Origin: CAZKXX01 sp964556705
Lineage (GTDB): Bacteria > Acidobacteriota > Terriglobia > UBA7540
DNA: 5,847 nucleotides
Direction: 5' to 3'
NCBI GenBank assembly: GCA_964556705.1
Contig: CAZKXX010000153.1
Location: 1 to 5,847 of the forward strand
Positions 4,866-5,847 of the stretch are shown here, piece by piece. Position numbers and translations under genes: made by a program. The notes beneath the pieces are model-generated. The model saw only the letters and a program-made list of their open reading frames with translations, was not told the DNA's origin and searched no databases. Each line of letters opens with the position of its first letter. The first letter of the stretch is position 1.

Positions 4866-5822
4866 ATGCGCAACCTCCGCGTCGCCTCCGTGCAAATGGA
4901 GCACGCACCCGGCGATAAGGCCGCGAACCTCGGGAAGATCCGCCGCTTCGTCGAGCTGGCGGCGCGCGACGGTGTCGAGCTGATCTGTTTTCCTGAGTGC
5001 TCGATCACCGGCTACTGGTTTCTGCGGCACCTCGACCGCGAGCGCTTCGCGGCGCTCGCCGAGCCGGTGCCGGAAGGTCCTTCGTCGCAATGCCTGCTCG
5101 CTCTCGCCAAGGAATTCGGTGTGACGGTCGGTGCGGGGCTTATCGAAGCGGGTGCGGACGGGCGTTTCTACAAAGCTTACGTTGTCGCCCTGCCGGATGG
5201 CACGGCGCAGTGGCATCGCAAGCTGCACCCGCTGGTGAGCCCGCATCTCACGCCCGGCAGCGAGATTACGGTTTTCGACACGCCGCAGGGCTGGCGCGTC
5301 GGCGTGCTGATTTGTTACGACTGTAACCTGTTTGAGAACGCGCGGCTCACGGCGCTCGCGGGAGCGGAAATTCTGCTCGCGCCGCACCAGACGGGCGGCT
5401 GCCGCACGCGCAACCCGCACGTCATGGGCGTCGTTGACCGCGCGCTGTGGGAAAACCGCCGCGCGGATCCCCAAGCCATCGAGCGCGAGTTTCGCGGCGA
5501 GAAGGGCCGCGAGTGGCTGCTGCGCTGGCTCCCCAGCCGCGCGCACGATAACGGAATGTTCGTGGTCTTCTCGAACGGCGTGGGCGTGGACGACGACGAA
5601 ATCCGTAGCGGCAACGCGATGGTCCTCGACCCTTACGGGCGGATTCTCGCCGAAACCTGGAAAGCGGACGACGACCTGGTGGTCGCGGACCTCGACGCCG
5701 CGCTGCTCGAGAACTCGACGGGGCGGCTGTGGCTGGCGGCGCGAAGACCGGAGCTTTACCGCGCACTTGCCGAGCCGACGGGCCGCGAGCGCCCGGCGCG
5801 CGAGCTGAAATTCGAGGAATGA
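4866..5822 (+). CDS. Carbon-nitrogen hydrolase (nitrilase superfamily)
   Basis: The 318-residue product is a full nitrilase-superfamily enzyme, which hydrolyses amide or nitrile C-N bonds through a Cys-Glu-Lys triad. It starts with the usual RVASVQMEHAPGD strand. The triad is Glu44 in CFPECSITGY, Lys119 in WHRKLH and Cys150 in VLICYD. The usual second glutamate is probably Glu133 in PGSEITVF. SRAHDNGMFVVFSNGVG (224-240) corresponds to the family's RAxEN...N block, with Asp at the position normally held by Glu. DPYGRILAE (255-263) is the normal late strand. Between the LLAP strand (170-173) and residue 224 lies a stretch of about 50 residues, longer than in most members, rich in Trp, Arg and Glu. 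There is no signal peptide, so the enzyme is probably cytoplasmic. AAAGGAG lies four bases before the ATG. Substrate and branch within the superfamily cannot be assigned, and a link to the neighbouring glycosidases is not evident. Confidence 0.88.
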   Translation: MRNLRVASVQMEHAPGDKAANLGKIRRFVELAARDGVELICFPECSITGYWFLRHLDRERFAALAEPVPEGPSSQCLLALAKEFGVTVGAGLIEAGADGRFYKAYVVALPDGTAQWHRKLHPLVSPHLTPGSEITVFDTPQGWRVGVLICYDCNLFENARLTALAGAEILLAPHQTGGCRTRNPHVMGVVDRALWENRRADPQAIEREFRGEKGREWLLRWLPSRAHDNGMFVVFSNGVGVDDDEIRSGNAMVLDPYGRILAETWKADDDLVVADLDAALLENSTGRLWLAARRPELYRALAEPTGRERPARELKFEE

Positions 5823-5847
5823 TGGAGATGAGAAGCCAACCGCAGAG
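5819..5847 (+). CDS. Possible 5' end of a further gene, cut by the window edge
   Basis: Three in-frame ATG codons (5819, 5822, 5828) follow GAGGA at 5814-5818, in a different frame from the preceding gene. The first overlaps that gene's TGA stop as ATGA, the arrangement typical of translationally coupled operon genes. Position 5828 has the best ribosome-binding-site spacing (nine bases) and would begin MRSQPQ. Only eight or nine codons are visible, so no product can be proposed and the reading frame may be accidental. Confidence 0.25.

Overview
The window is GC-rich bacterial DNA, with third codon positions dominated by G/C and strong Shine-Dalgarno sequences ahead of every main gene. It carries four complete protein genes and possibly the first codons of a fifth. 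The organism cannot be named from sequence alone. The gene mix fits a free-living polysaccharide-degrading bacterium, most likely Acidobacteriota, with Planctomycetota or Verrucomicrobiota as alternatives: a secreted GH127/DUF1680 protein, a Tat-exported GH51-like enzyme, a secreted DUF1080 protein, and an AT-rich low-complexity stretch between genes. This placement is an inference.

Layout: bases 1-59 hold a GC-rich hairpin just past the 3' end of the first gene. Three genes lie on the minus strand, in transcription order DUF1080 (3887-4669), GH51-like (2145-3692) and GH127-like (60-1997). Between the first two there is a convincing bidirectional intrinsic terminator (3829-3867), then a degenerate TTTTGCC/TTTTGAN low-complexity tract of about 115 bp. 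The 147-bp gap between the second and third genes holds a possible promoter, an inverted repeat and a strong ribosome binding site. The 196-bp gap at 4670-4865 separates divergent genes and contains candidate promoters for both sides and several short palindromes. The fourth gene, a carbon-nitrogen hydrolase (4866-5822), runs on the plus strand, and a possible coupled next gene begins at 5819.

How the genes work together (inference): the three minus-strand products all carry export signals (Sec, Tat, Sec) and belong to sugar-active families. GH51 enzymes remove alpha-L-arabinofuranosyl groups and GH127/GH146 enzymes remove beta-L-arabinofuranosyl groups. Together they could trim mixed alpha/beta arabinofuranosides such as those on plant hydroxyproline-rich glycoproteins. 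The DUF1080 family includes enzymes acting on 3-keto-glycosides, but no sugar 3-dehydrogenase, transporter or regulator is visible here. The nitrilase-type enzyme is probably cytoplasmic and need not belong to the same pathway.

I see no CRISPR array, insertion sequence, tRNA, rRNA or clear sign of a new defence or mobile system. The most notable items are the paired arabinofuranosidases, the divergent GH51 active-site context, a 14-bp exact repeat shared by two leader regions, and the low-complexity tract that artificially extends the GH51 reading frame.
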